Shown: positions 9,355 through 18,486, counted from the first letter of the stretch. The stretch: DNA of 64,000 bases from Renibacterium sp043789415 (GCF_043789415.1 NZ_JBDLLW010000001.1:1736001-1800000), one strand, 5' to 3'. Notes: generated from the letters alone by a model not told the origin. Numbers and translations are program-made.

Positions 9355-9401
9355 GCGGGATTTCTCCTGATTTTGACAAGGATTGGTGGCAGACTGGTTC
9401 G

Positions 9402-11084
9402 GTGGCCCATATTGACGTTGCCCAGGTCGACTACTTCCTCTCCGATGGCAGACAGCTGCTCAATGCTGTCAGCTTCAGAGTGGCCGATGGCGCGAAAAGC
9501 GCGCTGATCGGGCCTAACGGCACCGGTAAGACCACGCTTCTGCGAATCATCGCGGGTGATTTGAAAGCTGATGCCGGCGCTATTACGGTCAGTGGAAGCA
9601 TGGGGGTGATGCGCCAGTTCATCGGCCAAGTAAGGGATGAATCTACGGTTCGAGATCTCTTACTCGACGTTGCTCCCACCGCGATTCGCTCGGCTGGTGA
9701 AGCGGTGGACGCCGCCGAGCTGGCGATGATGGAACGTGACGATGAGCCGACTCAACTGTCCTATGCTCAGGCGCTCGCCGATTGGGGAGACGTCGGTGGC
9801 TATGACATTGAGACCACCTGGGATGAAGTCACGATGTCCGCGATGGGGCTGCCCTATGAACGCGCACAATACCGAGCCGCGGCCAGTTTGAGTGGCGGTG
9901 AGCAGAAAAGGCTCGTGCTCGAAGCGCTCTTCCGCGGCCCAGATGAGACGCTGCTGCTCGACGAGCCGGATAACTACCTTGACGTTCCCGGGAAACGCTG
10001 GCTTGAGGGGATGCTGAAGACTTCATCGAAGTCGGTGCTCTTCATCAGTCATGACAGGGAATTGCTGGCGAACGGGGCGGATCGGATCATCACCCTGGAA
10101 CCGGGTGCGCTCGGTGCCACTTCCTGGACCCACGGCGGCGGGTTCGGTAGCTACCAGCAGGCCCGAACGGACCGGAATCTGCGCTTTGAGGAATTGCGTA
10201 GGCGCTGGGACGAGGATCATGCCAAGCTGCGTGAACTGATGCTGATGTACAAGGCCAAGGCCGCTTATAACGACGGCTTGGCCTCCCGCTATCAAGCCGC
10301 GCAGACCAGGCTGCGGAAGTTCGAGGAGGCTGGCCCGCCCCAGGCCGTGCCGATCGAGCAGAACGTGAATATGCGGCTCGCCGGTGGCCGTACCGGTAAG
10401 CGTGCGGTGGTGGCCAGCAAACTCGAGCTGACCGGGCTGATGAAGCCTTTTGACGCCGAGATCTGGTTCGGTGACCGGGTAGCCGTACTGGGTTCCAATG
10501 GCTCGGGCAAGTCGCATTTCCTCCGGCTACTCGCTGCCGGTGGTACCGACCCGGAACGCGAGCACCTGCCGGTCTCCGAGGTGGTGATTCAGCAGGTGCC
10601 GCACACCGGAAAGGTGAAACTCGGGGCTCGGATCAGGCCCGGTTTCTTTGCTCAAACCCATTCGCGTCCCGATCTGCAGGGCCGTACTCTCCTGGAGATT
10701 CTGCACCGTGGCGACGAACATCGGGATGGTCTATCTCAGGAGCCCGCGGCGAGGGCGCTGGATCGATACGGATTGGCCAAGCAGTCCGAGCAGCTTTTCG
10801 AGTCGCTCTCCGGCGGGCAGCAGGCCCGCTTGCAGATTCTGTTGCTGGAGCTTTCCGGGGCGACCTTGTTGTTGCTCGACGAGCCGACTGACAACTTGGA
10901 TCTGCACTCCGCTGAGTCATTGGAAAAGGGGATCGATGGCTTTGAGGGCACTGTGATCGCAGTGACTCATGATCGTTGGTTCGCGCGTTCTTTCGACCGC
11001 TTCTTCGTCTTCGGTTCCGATGGCAAGGTCTATGAGTCCGATCAGCCGGTCTGGGATGAGTCACGGGTGGTACGTCAGCGCTGA
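9402..11084 (+). CDS. ABC-F family ATPase (duplicated ATPase domains)
   Basis: A 560-residue soluble protein with two ABC ATPase domains and no membrane segments. First domain: Walker A GPNGTGKTT, signature LSGGEQKR, Walker B LLLDEPDNYLD; second: Walker A GSNGSGKSH, signature LSGGQQARL, Walker B LLLLDEPTDNLDL followed by VTHDRWF. Between them is a charged helical linker (about residues 245-310) as in ABC-F proteins, which act on ribosomes as translation factors or antibiotic-protection proteins. The second Walker A ends in Lys-Ser-His instead of Lys-Ser/Thr-Thr, a mild departure. The GTG start sits 47 bp after the GH92 stop, and TTGACA at 9373-9378 may be a -35 box, suggesting its own promoter. 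Housekeeping or resistance role cannot be decided. Confidence 0.9.
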   Translation: MAHIDVAQVDYFLSDGRQLLNAVSFRVADGAKSALIGPNGTGKTTLLRIIAGDLKADAGAITVSGSMGVMRQFIGQVRDESTVRDLLLDVAPTAIRSAGEAVDAAELAMMERDDEPTQLSYAQALADWGDVGGYDIETTWDEVTMSAMGLPYERAQYRAAASLSGGEQKRLVLEALFRGPDETLLLDEPDNYLDVPGKRWLEGMLKTSSKSVLFISHDRELLANGADRIITLEPGALGATSWTHGGGFGSYQQARTDRNLRFEELRRRWDEDHAKLRELMLMYKAKAAYNDGLASRYQAAQTRLRKFEEAGPPQAVPIEQNVNMRLAGGRTGKRAVVASKLELTGLMKPFDAEIWFGDRVAVLGSNGSGKSHFLRLLAAGGTDPEREHLPVSEVVIQQVPHTGKVKLGARIRPGFFAQTHSRPDLQGRTLLEILHRGDEHRDGLSQEPAARALDRYGLAKQSEQLFESLSGGQQARLQILLLELSGATLLLLDEPTDNLDLHSAESLEKGIDGFEGTVIAVTHDRWFARSFDRFFVFGSDGKVYESDQPVWDESRVVRQR

Positions 11085-11116
11085 ATGATTATTCTGCTCA
11101 TTTGAGCATTAATCAT
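11085..11116. promoter_or_regulatory. Nested inverted repeat before the DeoR gene
   Basis: Outer arms ATGATTA (11085-11091) and TAATCAT (11110-11116) enclose inner arms TGCTCA (11095-11100) and TGAGCA (11103-11108). It begins right after the ABC-F stop and ends about 30 bp before the DeoR start. It may be the DeoR operator, a terminator for the ABC-F gene, or both. The lack of a T-run and the AT-rich promoter-like flank favour an operator. Confidence 0.5.
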
Positions 11117-11148
11117 GTTTATATGATCAAGATTGATATCGTTTAAGG

Positions 11149-11904
11149 ATGACTGGGCGCGAACGGCATCGGCAGATCAGCGATTTAATGCACCGTCGGG
11201 AACGGGTCACGGTGGACGAGCTCGCGGAGCTCTGCAACACCTCGACGGCGACCGTGCGGCGCGATCTTGACCTGCTCGAGCAGCGTGGCGTTCTGAAAAG
11301 GGTGCACGGTGGGGCTGCTTCGCTCATCCTGGGCGGTTTCGATCCGGGCTATCAGCAGCGCGCCCTGGAGAGTCAACGAGCGAAAATCCGGATCGCTTTC
11401 GCCGTGGCTTCCTATCTCAGGCCCCAAGAATTCGTTTTCCTGGACAGCGGCAGTACCGCGACCCAGATCGCGGTAGCGCTGAAGGAACAGCCGATCACGG
11501 TACTGACGAATTCCTTGCATGCGGCTCGGGAACTGGCGGGCGGCCGGGCGGAAGTGATCCTGCCGGGCGGCCTGCTGATTGAACAGGAACTAGCCATACG
11601 AGGACCGCTGACCGAATCGAATATTCGATCTCTGCGGTTCGACACGGCCATCATTGTGCCGTGCGCTTTTGATCTGAAAACGGGCTTAATGGCTCATGAT
11701 CTAGCAGATGCTGCGGTCAAGCAGGCGGCCATGTCCTCTGCCAGCAGGGTCATTATGGCCTGCCATCAGGAGAAGTGGAATCGCCCGGCCCCGGTGGTGG
11801 TCGGTCCTCCCGAGGAGATCGATGTGGTGGTCACCGATTACCAGCTCACCAAGCATGAGGCCGAACTCGTCCGCGCTGCTCCCTTTGAGGTGAACTCGCT
11901 ATGA
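11149..11904 (+). CDS. DeoR-family transcriptional regulator
   Basis: A 251-residue regulator of normal length. The N-terminal DeoR HTH reads RHRQISDLMHRRERVTVDEL then STATVRRDLDLLEQRGVLKR followed by VHGGA, the family signature. The C-terminal sensor (DeoRC, sugar-phosphate-binding) shows FLDSGSTATQIA, LTNSLHAARELAGG and VILPGGLL. The ATG follows AAGG with almost no spacing, so translation may start from a near-leaderless mRNA. It overlaps the following MFS gene by four bases (ATGA), so the two form an operon and the regulator likely controls the transporter. The effector is probably a phosphorylated sugar, by family precedent. Confidence 0.9.
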   Translation: MTGRERHRQISDLMHRRERVTVDELAELCNTSTATVRRDLDLLEQRGVLKRVHGGAASLILGGFDPGYQQRALESQRAKIRIAFAVASYLRPQEFVFLDSGSTATQIAVALKEQPITVLTNSLHAARELAGGRAEVILPGGLLIEQELAIRGPLTESNIRSLRFDTAIIVPCAFDLKTGLMAHDLADAAVKQAAMSSASRVIMACHQEKWNRPAPVVVGPPEEIDVVVTDYQLTKHEAELVRAAPFEVNSL

Positions 11905-13100
11905 CCGGCCCCGAAGAGTTCAATCCTCGGCCAGCGCTGATCGCCACCATGGTGATCTTCGCCGTCAACGGCTTGGCCATCGCCAGCTGGGCGGCTCGGA
12001 TTCCCACCGTCGCCCGGGTGCTCGAGCTGAGTACCGGCGAGATGGGTGCGGTCTTGCTCACCATGGCCGTGGGATCGGTGATCGCGCTACCGATGGCCGG
12101 TTCCGTGGCGTTCCGCATCGGCACCGCCAACACGGTGCGTCTCGGTGCCGGAATCTCCGCGGTAGGTGCTTTGATCCTTACCCTGGCGCTGGCCAGTGGT
12201 TCGGTTCCGCTCACCGTGCTGGGGCTTTTCTTCTTCGGCGGAGGAATCGGCCTGTGGGATGTTTCGCAGAATGTCGAAGGTGCGGCGATCGAGCGTGCTC
12301 TGCAGCGCAGTGTGATGTCGAAGTTCCACGCGGCTTTTTCGGCTGGTGCCTTCCTTGGCGCCCTTTTGGGGGCGGGTTTGTCCGGACTGAACATCGCCAT
12401 GCAATGGCATTTACTTGGTTTGGTGGCCGTCGTGTTGTTCACGATTTTCTCCGGCACGCGGTATTTCCTGCCCGATTCCGCTCATCAGCAGGCGGCTGCC
12501 GAACGGAGCTCGATTCCCACCAAGAACCCCTGGCTCGAGCCACGTACCTTGCTGATCGGCTTAGTGGTACTCGGGGCTGCCTTGACGGAGGGTGCTGCTA
12601 CTGACTGGATGGCGAAGGCGACCGTCGATGGTTTGGGTGCTTCTGAGTCGATAGGAGCTCTGGTCTTCGCGATCTTCATTGCATCGATGACCGCTGTGCG
12701 CTTCTTCGGCGGCGGCCTGATTGATCGCTGGGGTCGCGTTCCGGTGCTCTACGCCAGTCTGGGCAGCTCTTTGGCCGGCTTGGTGGCTTTCGTCCTTGCG
12801 CCCACTCTCTGGATCGCCGTGCTGGGTGCTTTACTCTGGGGAGCAGGTGCTGCCCTCGGCTTTCCCACGGGGATGTCCGCAGCCGCTGATGATCCGGTAC
12901 GGGCGGCAAAAAGGGTATCGGTGGTCTCCACGATCGGCTACGTCGCCTTTATCGCCGGCCCGCCCGCGATCGGCTTCCTGGGCGATCAACTGACGCTGAG
13001 GACCGCCCTGCTGGTGATCGGCGTCGTGATGCTGCTCTCCCTGCTCGTGGTGCCAGCTGCCCGGCCGCTCAAAAAAGCCGACGAGAGCCAAATCGGCTGA
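11901..13100 (+). CDS. MFS transporter (YbjJ-like)
   Basis: A 399-residue membrane protein with about 12 hydrophobic segments. The first transmembrane region and loop (VNGLAIASWAARIPTVARVL, then STGEMGAVLL) and GIGLWDVSQNVEGAAIER resemble the YbjJ-type branch of the major facilitator superfamily. Substrate is unknown; the coupled DeoR regulator suggests a sugar or sugar derivative. The start ATG overlaps the deoR stop. The gene ends 13 bp from the convergent small membrane protein gene. Confidence 0.85.
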   Translation: MTGPEEFNPRPALIATMVIFAVNGLAIASWAARIPTVARVLELSTGEMGAVLLTMAVGSVIALPMAGSVAFRIGTANTVRLGAGISAVGALILTLALASGSVPLTVLGLFFFGGGIGLWDVSQNVEGAAIERALQRSVMSKFHAAFSAGAFLGALLGAGLSGLNIAMQWHLLGLVAVVLFTIFSGTRYFLPDSAHQQAAAERSSIPTKNPWLEPRTLLIGLVVLGAALTEGAATDWMAKATVDGLGASESIGALVFAIFIASMTAVRFFGGGLIDRWGRVPVLYASLGSSLAGLVAFVLAPTLWIAVLGALLWGAGAALGFPTGMSAAADDPVRAAKRVSVVSTIGYVAFIAGPPAIGFLGDQLTLRTALLVIGVVMLLSLLVVPAARPLKKADESQIG

Positions 13101-13113
13101 GCGTTGAGGGCGG

Positions 13114-13416
13114 TTAGCCCCCAGGCCGCGCTGAACGACCGCCGCCCAGATCGCTGCTGGAATTCTCCGGAGCGTTCCGGTTACCGCCGAAATTCCCGCT
13201 GATCTGCGGTCTGCCGCTTCGATTCGCCGAGTCCACCGAATGCACGACGATGCCGCCGAGGCCTAGGCCGAGCACGAAAATCAGGACGGCGGCCAGAACT
13301 TTGGTGGAACGGCTCGGACGATAGCGGGGCCGTGGCACGAAATCATGGTCAGCGGAGAGCGGCTGAAGTTCTGATAGTTCGAGTTTCTGGGTTTCAGGGG
13401 TGGCTTGCTCACTCAT
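13114..13416 (-). CDS. Small single-pass membrane protein at the end of an efflux operon
   Basis: A 100-residue protein with a hydrophilic N-terminus (about 1-38), one transmembrane segment (about 39-61, KVLAAVLIFVLGLGLGGIVV) and an external Gly/Asn/Ser-rich tail ending GGGRSARPGG. No known domain is recognised. It starts one base after the stop of the MacB-like permease, so it is translated as the last gene of the adaptor-ATPase-permease operon. A similar Gly/Arg-rich tail (GRNGNAGFGGAGGRSRG) ends the adaptor of this same operon, which hints that both extracytoplasmic ends face the same environment. Function unknown. Confidence 0.75.
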   Translation of the reverse strand: MSEQATPETQKLELSELQPLSADHDFVPRPRYRPSRSTKVLAAVLIFVLGLGLGGIVVHSVDSANRSGRPQISGNFGGNRNAPENSSSDLGGGRSARPGG

Positions 13417-13417
13417 G

Positions 13418-14656
13418 TCATTCGTACCTCAGTGCATCGATGGGTTTGAGCTTGGCGGCCTTATTCGCCGGATAGATTCCAAAAATCAGGCCGATTCCTG
13501 CTGACACTGCAACCGCGAGCCAGACCGTCCACCACTGCACCTCGGGCTGAGTGCCGAAGAACGGCAACGAGGAGCCAATGAGGCCAATCAGCACGCCCAA
13601 TATCCCGCCGATGAGGGAGATCACCAGCGATTCAATCAGGAACTGACTCACGATCGAGCCGCGGGAGGCACCAATCGCCTTGCGGATGCCGATCTCCCGG
13701 GTCCGTTCGGTCACCGTGACCAGCATGATGTTCATCACCCCGATGCCGCCGACCAGCAGGGAGATCCCGGCGACCGTGCCGAGCAGCAGGGTGAGGGTCT
13801 GCGTGGTGGAGGTCGCGGTGCTCAGCACCTGAGCCTGATTACGCACCTGATAATCGCGGTCCGCCGCACTGACCGAATGCCGTGCATCCAAGATCATCTC
13901 GATCTCGTTCTGTGCTTGATTCATCACCTCAGCCGACTTCGCCTGCACGGCGACCGAATTCAGAGTGGCCGAGTAGCCGACGAATTTATCCTGAGCTGCT
14001 GCGAAAGGAACAATAGCCACATCGTCCGGATCGTTCAGACCGGAGGCGCCCTTGCTGGCCAGAACACCCAGCACGGTGAAATTCTGGCCGTTGAGCGAGA
14101 CGCTCGCCCCGATGGCAGAGCGCAGCTGCGAGCCGAACAATTCGCTCGCCACGGTGCTGCCGATCACCACATCGGCGGTCCCCGAACTCGCATCGGCGTC
14201 ACTGAAGTAGCTACCGTAGGCCAGTGAGTCATTGGCGGTGCCGAAGTAGTCGGGGGTGCTGCCCAGAAAGCTCGCAATGGTGTGCGTGCTGCCCTGATAG
14301 CTCGCCAGCACCGCTGAGGCTTGGATGACCGGTGCGGTGCGCGCGATATCTGGTGCCAGCGCCGAGTTGTTGAGCGCTTGCATGTCTGCGAGCGTCAGAT
14401 CCGCGCTTCGAGTCCGGGTTTGGCTCACTGCGCCATTGGCGCTCCGGCCGCCAGCGGAGATCGGTGAAACGGTCAGTACATTGGTCCCGAGTTTGGCGAT
14501 CTGGTTCCTAATGGCGGCCGAACTGCCCGCCCCCACGGCGAGCAGGATGATCACCGCCGCGATCCCGATCAGAATGCCCAGGCTGGTCAACACGGAACGC
14601 AGTTTATTGGCGGCGACCGCCGAGAGCGCGAACCGGGCTGACTCTACGAGATTCAC
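13418..14656 (-). CDS. MacB-type ABC transporter permease
   Basis: A 412-residue permease with an N-terminal transmembrane segment (about 15-45, ALSAVAANKLRSVLTSLGIL, the start of the MacB/FtsX family), a large extracytoplasmic MacB_PCD-like domain (about 50-275) and three C-terminal transmembrane segments of the FtsX domain. Between them sits the conserved TERTREIGIRKAIGASRGSI coupling-helix region. With the preceding ATPase and adaptor it forms a tripartite-like export system for peptides, antibiotics or lipids; in Gram-positive bacteria such sets (YknXYZ-like) have no outer-membrane partner. Four-base overlap with the ATPase gene (ATGA). Confidence 0.9.
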   Translation of the reverse strand: MNLVESARFALSAVAANKLRSVLTSLGILIGIAAVIILLAVGAGSSAAIRNQIAKLGTNVLTVSPISAGGRSANGAVSQTRTRSADLTLADMQALNNSALAPDIARTAPVIQASAVLASYQGSTHTIASFLGSTPDYFGTANDSLAYGSYFSDADASSGTADVVIGSTVASELFGSQLRSAIGASVSLNGQNFTVLGVLASKGASGLNDPDDVAIVPFAAAQDKFVGYSATLNSVAVQAKSAEVMNQAQNEIEMILDARHSVSAADRDYQVRNQAQVLSTATSTTQTLTLLLGTVAGISLLVGGIGVMNIMLVTVTERTREIGIRKAIGASRGSIVSQFLIESLVISLIGGILGVLIGLIGSSLPFFGTQPEVQWWTVWLAVAVSAGIGLIFGIYPANKAAKLKPIDALRYE

Positions 14657-15390
14657 GCTGCCGCGCCTTTCAGCTGGTCTGAGATGATCCGGCCGTCCTG
14701 CATCCGCACCACCCGTTCAGCCCGCGAGGCCACGTCGAGCTCGTGGGTGATCATCACGATGGTACGGCCTGCATGGTGCAGTTGATCGAAGAGGTCCATG
14801 ATCTCCGCCGAAGCCTGAGTATCGAGTGCCCCGGTGGGTTCATCCGCCAGTAGCATCACCGGATCTGCCGCCAGCGCGCGAGCTATTGCGACCCGTTGCT
14901 GCTGCCCTCCGGAAAGCTCGGTGGGTCGGTGGGTCGCTCTCTCGGAGAGCCCGACGGCGTCGAGAACTCGTAGCGCGCGTTGTCGACGTTCTGCGCGATG
15001 GACACCGGCATAGGCCAGTGGCATCGCCACATTGTCGATCGCCCGAGTGCGGGCGATCAGATTGAAGTTCTGGAAGACAAAGCCGATTTTGCGGTTTCTG
15101 ATCTGCGCCAGCTGATGCTCGTCCATCAGTGCGGTGTCGATGCCGTCTAGCAGGTAACGCCCTGAACTGGGGGCGTCCAGGCAGCCGATCACGTTCATCA
15201 GCGTCGATTTTCCCGAGCCGGAGGCCCCGACGATGGCAAGGAACTCACCGCGTTGCACGCTCAGGTTGACGCCGTCCAGCGCGCGCACCTCGGCGTCGTT
15301 GCGACCGTAGACCTTGGTTACCTCTTCCACCCGGAGCACCGGCCTATCCACGGCTGCGTCCGCCTGCTCCGCCGAAACCGGCGTTGCCAT
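14653..15390 (-). CDS. MacB-type ABC transporter ATP-binding protein
   Basis: ATPase of a LolD/MacB-type exporter: LRVEEVTKVYGRNDAEVRAL start, Walker A GASGSGKST, Q-loop FVFQNFNL, signature LSGGQQQRVAIARAL, Walker B LLADEPTGALD, H-loop MITHEL. The frame is open further upstream (to 15468), but that part overlaps the adaptor gene and is not ATPase-like. ATG 15390 is the best methionine start and gives a 47-nt overlap; GTG 15351, eight bases into the overlap and preceded by AGGCGGA, is an equally credible alternative. Middle gene of the minus-strand operon adaptor-ATPase-permease-small protein. Confidence 0.9.
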   Translation of the reverse strand: MATPVSAEQADAAVDRPVLRVEEVTKVYGRNDAEVRALDGVNLSVQRGEFLAIVGASGSGKSTLMNVIGCLDAPSSGRYLLDGIDTALMDEHQLAQIRNRKIGFVFQNFNLIARTRAIDNVAMPLAYAGVHRAERRQRALRVLDAVGLSERATHRPTELSGGQQQRVAIARALAADPVMLLADEPTGALDTQASAEIMDLFDQLHHAGRTIVMITHELDVASRAERVVRMQDGRIISDQLKGAAA

Positions 15391-16786
15391 TTCTGCCGGA
15401 GTTCCCACCGGTCGGGGTGGTCGAGCCATCAGTGCTCGAGGTGATCGCGGGCAGCACCACCCGATCACCTTCTTGCAGCCCGCTCAGGATCTGGCTGTTG
15501 CCACCGGCGGTGATGCCCGTCGTCACGGTGACGGTTTTATCGCTCCCAGCGCTTTCTAGCTGAACGGTTTGCTTCCCACCGCTCGAGCTGATGGCAAGCG
15601 TCGGTATACTGAGCGCTTGCGCAGCGGTGGCCGTGGTGACGCCGATATTCGCGCTTTGCCCCAGTTTCAGCCCGCTCGGCGGATTGTTGATCGCTACGGT
15701 GACCGGGTAGCTGACCACATTATTAGTGGTGCTGGCGGTCGCGGCAATCGCCGTCACCTTCCCGGTGATCGCTGTTTTGCCATCTAGCTTGAGAGCGGGG
15801 AAGCTGAAGCTCGCCGAGTCCCCGACTTTTAGTGCGGCGACATCGGATTCGGCGAAATTGGCGGTCACTTGAAGATGAGCGGTATCCGAGATGGTGATCA
15901 ACCCGGTCGAAGAGCTATTTGTCGAAGAGCTGGTAGCTGTTCCGCTCGATGCTCCGTTACCTGTGGAGGCAGAGCCCGCATTGCCGCCTACCACTGCGGT
16001 CACCGCGGTCACCGTGCCGGCGACCGGCGCGGTGAGTTTGCAGGCCGCCAGGTTTTTCTTCGCGGTATCCACCGCCAGCTGGGCACTGGTGATACCGGCA
16101 GAATTCACGGAGGTGTTTTGGGCTGAGCCCAGTTGAGTCTGAGCATTGGCCACCGACTGCTGGTCCTTGAGTGAACCAGAGGCCTGGGCGTTCTTCGCCT
16201 GGACCAGGGCGCTGGCGTCTTTTGCCACTGCGGCTTGGGCGGTAGCTATTGCCTGCTGACTCGGTCCTTGCTCCGCCGACTGGAGCGCATTGTCATCCGC
16301 AGTGAGCTGGGCCTGGGCAGCGCTGACCGCTGCGGTTTGCTGCGATGCATCGAGCGTTGCGGACTGCTGGGCGTTGCTCAGGTTCTGCTGCGCTTGCGCG
16401 ATCTGATTAGCCGCCGAGTCGCTTTGCGCAGTGACTTGAGCCTGCGCCGAATCCAGTTGTGCCTGAGCCGCACTCAGCGCATTCTGCGCCGTGGAGGGGT
16501 CGATGGTCGCCAATAACTGCCCTGGATGGACCTGCTGACCGACGGCGGTGCTGAGCGAGGTGATCGCTCCCGTGCAAGTCTGGGCATTGAGAACCGTGGT
16601 GCTGGCCGGGGAGACATTCCCGTTCGCAGTGGAGACGGCGCTCAGATCCTGTCGGCTCACCGCGACAGTGCGGACCGTCTCGGTGTTCGATGCCGTCGAG
16701 TGGTTGATGATCAAGAAGCTGCCCGTGGCGAGACCGAGAATCAGCACGCCGATTCCGGTGTTGATCAGAGCTGTTTTGGAAAGCAT
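15344..16786 (-). CDS. MacA/HlyD-type efflux adaptor (membrane fusion protein)
   Basis: A 480-residue protein with one N-terminal membrane anchor (about 8-30), a first lipoyl half (VSPASTTVLNAQ.. GQQVHPGQLLATID), a long Ala/Gln-rich alpha-helical hairpin (about 95-245), the second lipoyl half (KLTAPVAGTVTAVTAVVGG) and a beta-barrel/membrane-proximal domain (SDVAALKVGDSASFSFPAL). The Ser/Gly/Thr-rich stretch between 270 and 297 is an insertion in a lipoyl loop. It ends in a Gly/Asn/Arg-rich tail. The order adaptor, ATPase, MacB permease is the classical arrangement for MacAB/YknXYZ-type exporters. No dedicated regulator is adjacent; the divergent gene encodes a lipid kinase fusion. Confidence 0.88.
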   Translation of the reverse strand: MLSKTALINTGIGVLILGLATGSFLIINHSTASNTETVRTVAVSRQDLSAVSTANGNVSPASTTVLNAQTCTGAITSLSTAVGQQVHPGQLLATIDPSTAQNALSAAQAQLDSAQAQVTAQSDSAANQIAQAQQNLSNAQQSATLDASQQTAAVSAAQAQLTADDNALQSAEQGPSQQAIATAQAAVAKDASALVQAKNAQASGSLKDQQSVANAQTQLGSAQNTSVNSAGITSAQLAVDTAKKNLAACKLTAPVAGTVTAVTAVVGGNAGSASTGNGASSGTATSSSTNSSSTGLITISDTAHLQVTANFAESDVAALKVGDSASFSFPALKLDGKTAITGKVTAIAATASTTNNVVSYPVTVAINNPPSGLKLGQSANIGVTTATAAQALSIPTLAISSSGGKQTVQLESAGSDKTVTVTTGITAGGNSQILSGLQEGDRVVLPAITSSTDGSTTPTGGNSGRNGNAGFGGAGGRSRG

Positions 16787-16868
16787 GACTGAAGCGTAAG
16801 AGCCGGTGCTATGCCAACTGAGCGGATTGACTGAGGGGTGGCTGTGTGATGGCCTGGGCTAGGCTGAA

Positions 16869-18371
16869 GTGATGCGAAAAGCTTTGCGCCCTTTTGCCGA
16901 ACTGGACCGTCGGATAGTCCGCGCGGTGAGCACGATCCCCGCGGGCCCTCTCGACGGGGTGATGCGAGGCCTCTCGGCTTCCGCGACCAAGGGCAAGCTC
17001 TGGTTCGGCTTGGCCGGCGTCGGCGCGCTGATTCCAGGGAGGCCACGGCGCGCAGCTCTCAGCGGGGTGCTCGCCCTGGGCATCGCTTCAGCGGCCACCA
17101 ACTTGATTTTCAAAACCCTTTTGCCGCGTCGTCGTCCGGCGGCTTCGCTCTTGCCGATCTTCAGGTTCGTCAACCCTCAACCGAGCAGTTCTTCTCTGCC
17201 CTCCGGGCACTCGGCTTCGGCGGCAGCCTTTGTCACCGGGGTGTGCACGGTGAGCCCGGGGATCGGCCTGGCGCTCGCACCGCTCGCCGTCGGAGTGGCG
17301 TATTCCAGGGTTCATACCGGGGCCCATTGGCCCTCGGATGTGCTGCTCGGCTCGGCTATCGGAGTTGCCGCTGGCCTGGTGGTGCGCAATTGGTTCCCGC
17401 CGCATGAGGTGACGCCAGCGAGCAGGATCACCGAGGTAGCCGCTGCGCCGCTGGCAGGAGGTGCCGGATTGCAGTTGATCGCCAATCCGGGAAGTGGCTC
17501 CTACTCCCCCGAAGCGATGGCAGATTTGCGGGAATCCTTGCCGGGAATCCGGATCACCGAGCTCAGTGAAGATCAGGGATTCGATCAAATCGTCGATCAA
17601 GCGCTGGCAGCAGCTGACACCGAGGCACTGGCGGTCTGGGGTGGTGATGGCACGGTGGGGTCATTGGCCCAGCGGGCGATCGCCGAGAAACTGCCGTTGG
17701 CGGTCTTTCCGGGCGGAACTTTCAATCATTTCGCCCGGGATGTGCACACCGCCCGGGTCGCCGATGTTGAGCGAGCGGTGCAGCAGGGCACCGCGCTCCT
17801 GGCCGATGTCGCCGAGGTGAAACTCGAAACCGCCGAGGGACAGCAAACGCGGATCATGCTCAACACCGCAAGTGTGGGCATCTATCCCGAGCTGGTTCAG
17901 CGGCGCGAAGCCCTGCAGAAAACCCTGGGCAAGCCGGTGGCCTCCATTATCGCCGGGCTGCGTACTTTCGTGGTGCTCAGGCCGACCAAGCTCAAAATCG
18001 ATGGAAAACCTAGCAAGATCTGGTTGATCTATCTGGGCAGGGGTCGTTATTACCCGCGCGGTTTCGCGCCCTTGGAACGGCCAGTGCTCGATGACGGCGT
18101 GCTGGACGCGCGCTATATCTCGGCGCGTACCGCTTTCTCCAGGTTCCGGTTGCTGGGGGCGATTCTGACCGGGCGCACCGAAGTCTCACCGGTGGTTACC
18201 CTGAGTACCGCAACGTCAGTACGCCTTGAGATGGCGGATGACGCTTTTGCGCTGGCGATCGACGGTGAGGTCTTCGACGGCGTCCGCTCGGCGGTATTCG
18301 CTGTTTTGCCAGCGGCTCTGACGGTCTACGCGCCCGCTGCCGATGAGCTAGACGACGTCGAAGCGGGCTGA
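16869..18371 (+). CDS. PAP2 phosphatase - diacylglycerol-kinase-like fusion
   Basis: A 500-residue fusion of two lipid enzymes. N-terminal half (about 1-190): PAP2 membrane phosphatase with the three signature blocks KTLLPRRRP, SLPSGHS and SRVHTGAHWPSD. C-terminal half (about 200-495): soluble DAGK catalytic domain with LIANPGSG, VWGGDGTVGSLAQ and FPGGTFNHFARDV, plus the LCB5-type C-terminal region. One half would remove a lipid phosphate and the other add one, so substrate cycling in phosphatidic acid, undecaprenyl or phosphatidylinositol phosphate metabolism is possible. The start is GTG 16869 or ATG 16872, adjacent codons. Such fusions are known in actinobacteria; the precise substrate is not known. 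Confidence 0.88.
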   Translation: MMRKALRPFAELDRRIVRAVSTIPAGPLDGVMRGLSASATKGKLWFGLAGVGALIPGRPRRAALSGVLALGIASAATNLIFKTLLPRRRPAASLLPIFRFVNPQPSSSSLPSGHSASAAAFVTGVCTVSPGIGLALAPLAVGVAYSRVHTGAHWPSDVLLGSAIGVAAGLVVRNWFPPHEVTPASRITEVAAAPLAGGAGLQLIANPGSGSYSPEAMADLRESLPGIRITELSEDQGFDQIVDQALAAADTEALAVWGGDGTVGSLAQRAIAEKLPLAVFPGGTFNHFARDVHTARVADVERAVQQGTALLADVAEVKLETAEGQQTRIMLNTASVGIYPELVQRREALQKTLGKPVASIIAGLRTFVVLRPTKLKIDGKPSKIWLIYLGRGRYYPRGFAPLERPVLDDGVLDARYISARTAFSRFRLLGAILTGRTEVSPVVTLSTATSVRLEMADDAFALAIDGEVFDGVRSAVFAVLPAALTVYAPAADELDDVEAG

Positions 18372-18486
18372 GCCGTCATCCTCAAGGATTACCGGAGCGG
18401 GGTTCCAAGATCATCCTTGAGCTTGGCGCTTTGCCGGGCTGAACTCCGTAGTGTGATGGGTAGATTCAGCTACTAGAGGAGCTTCC

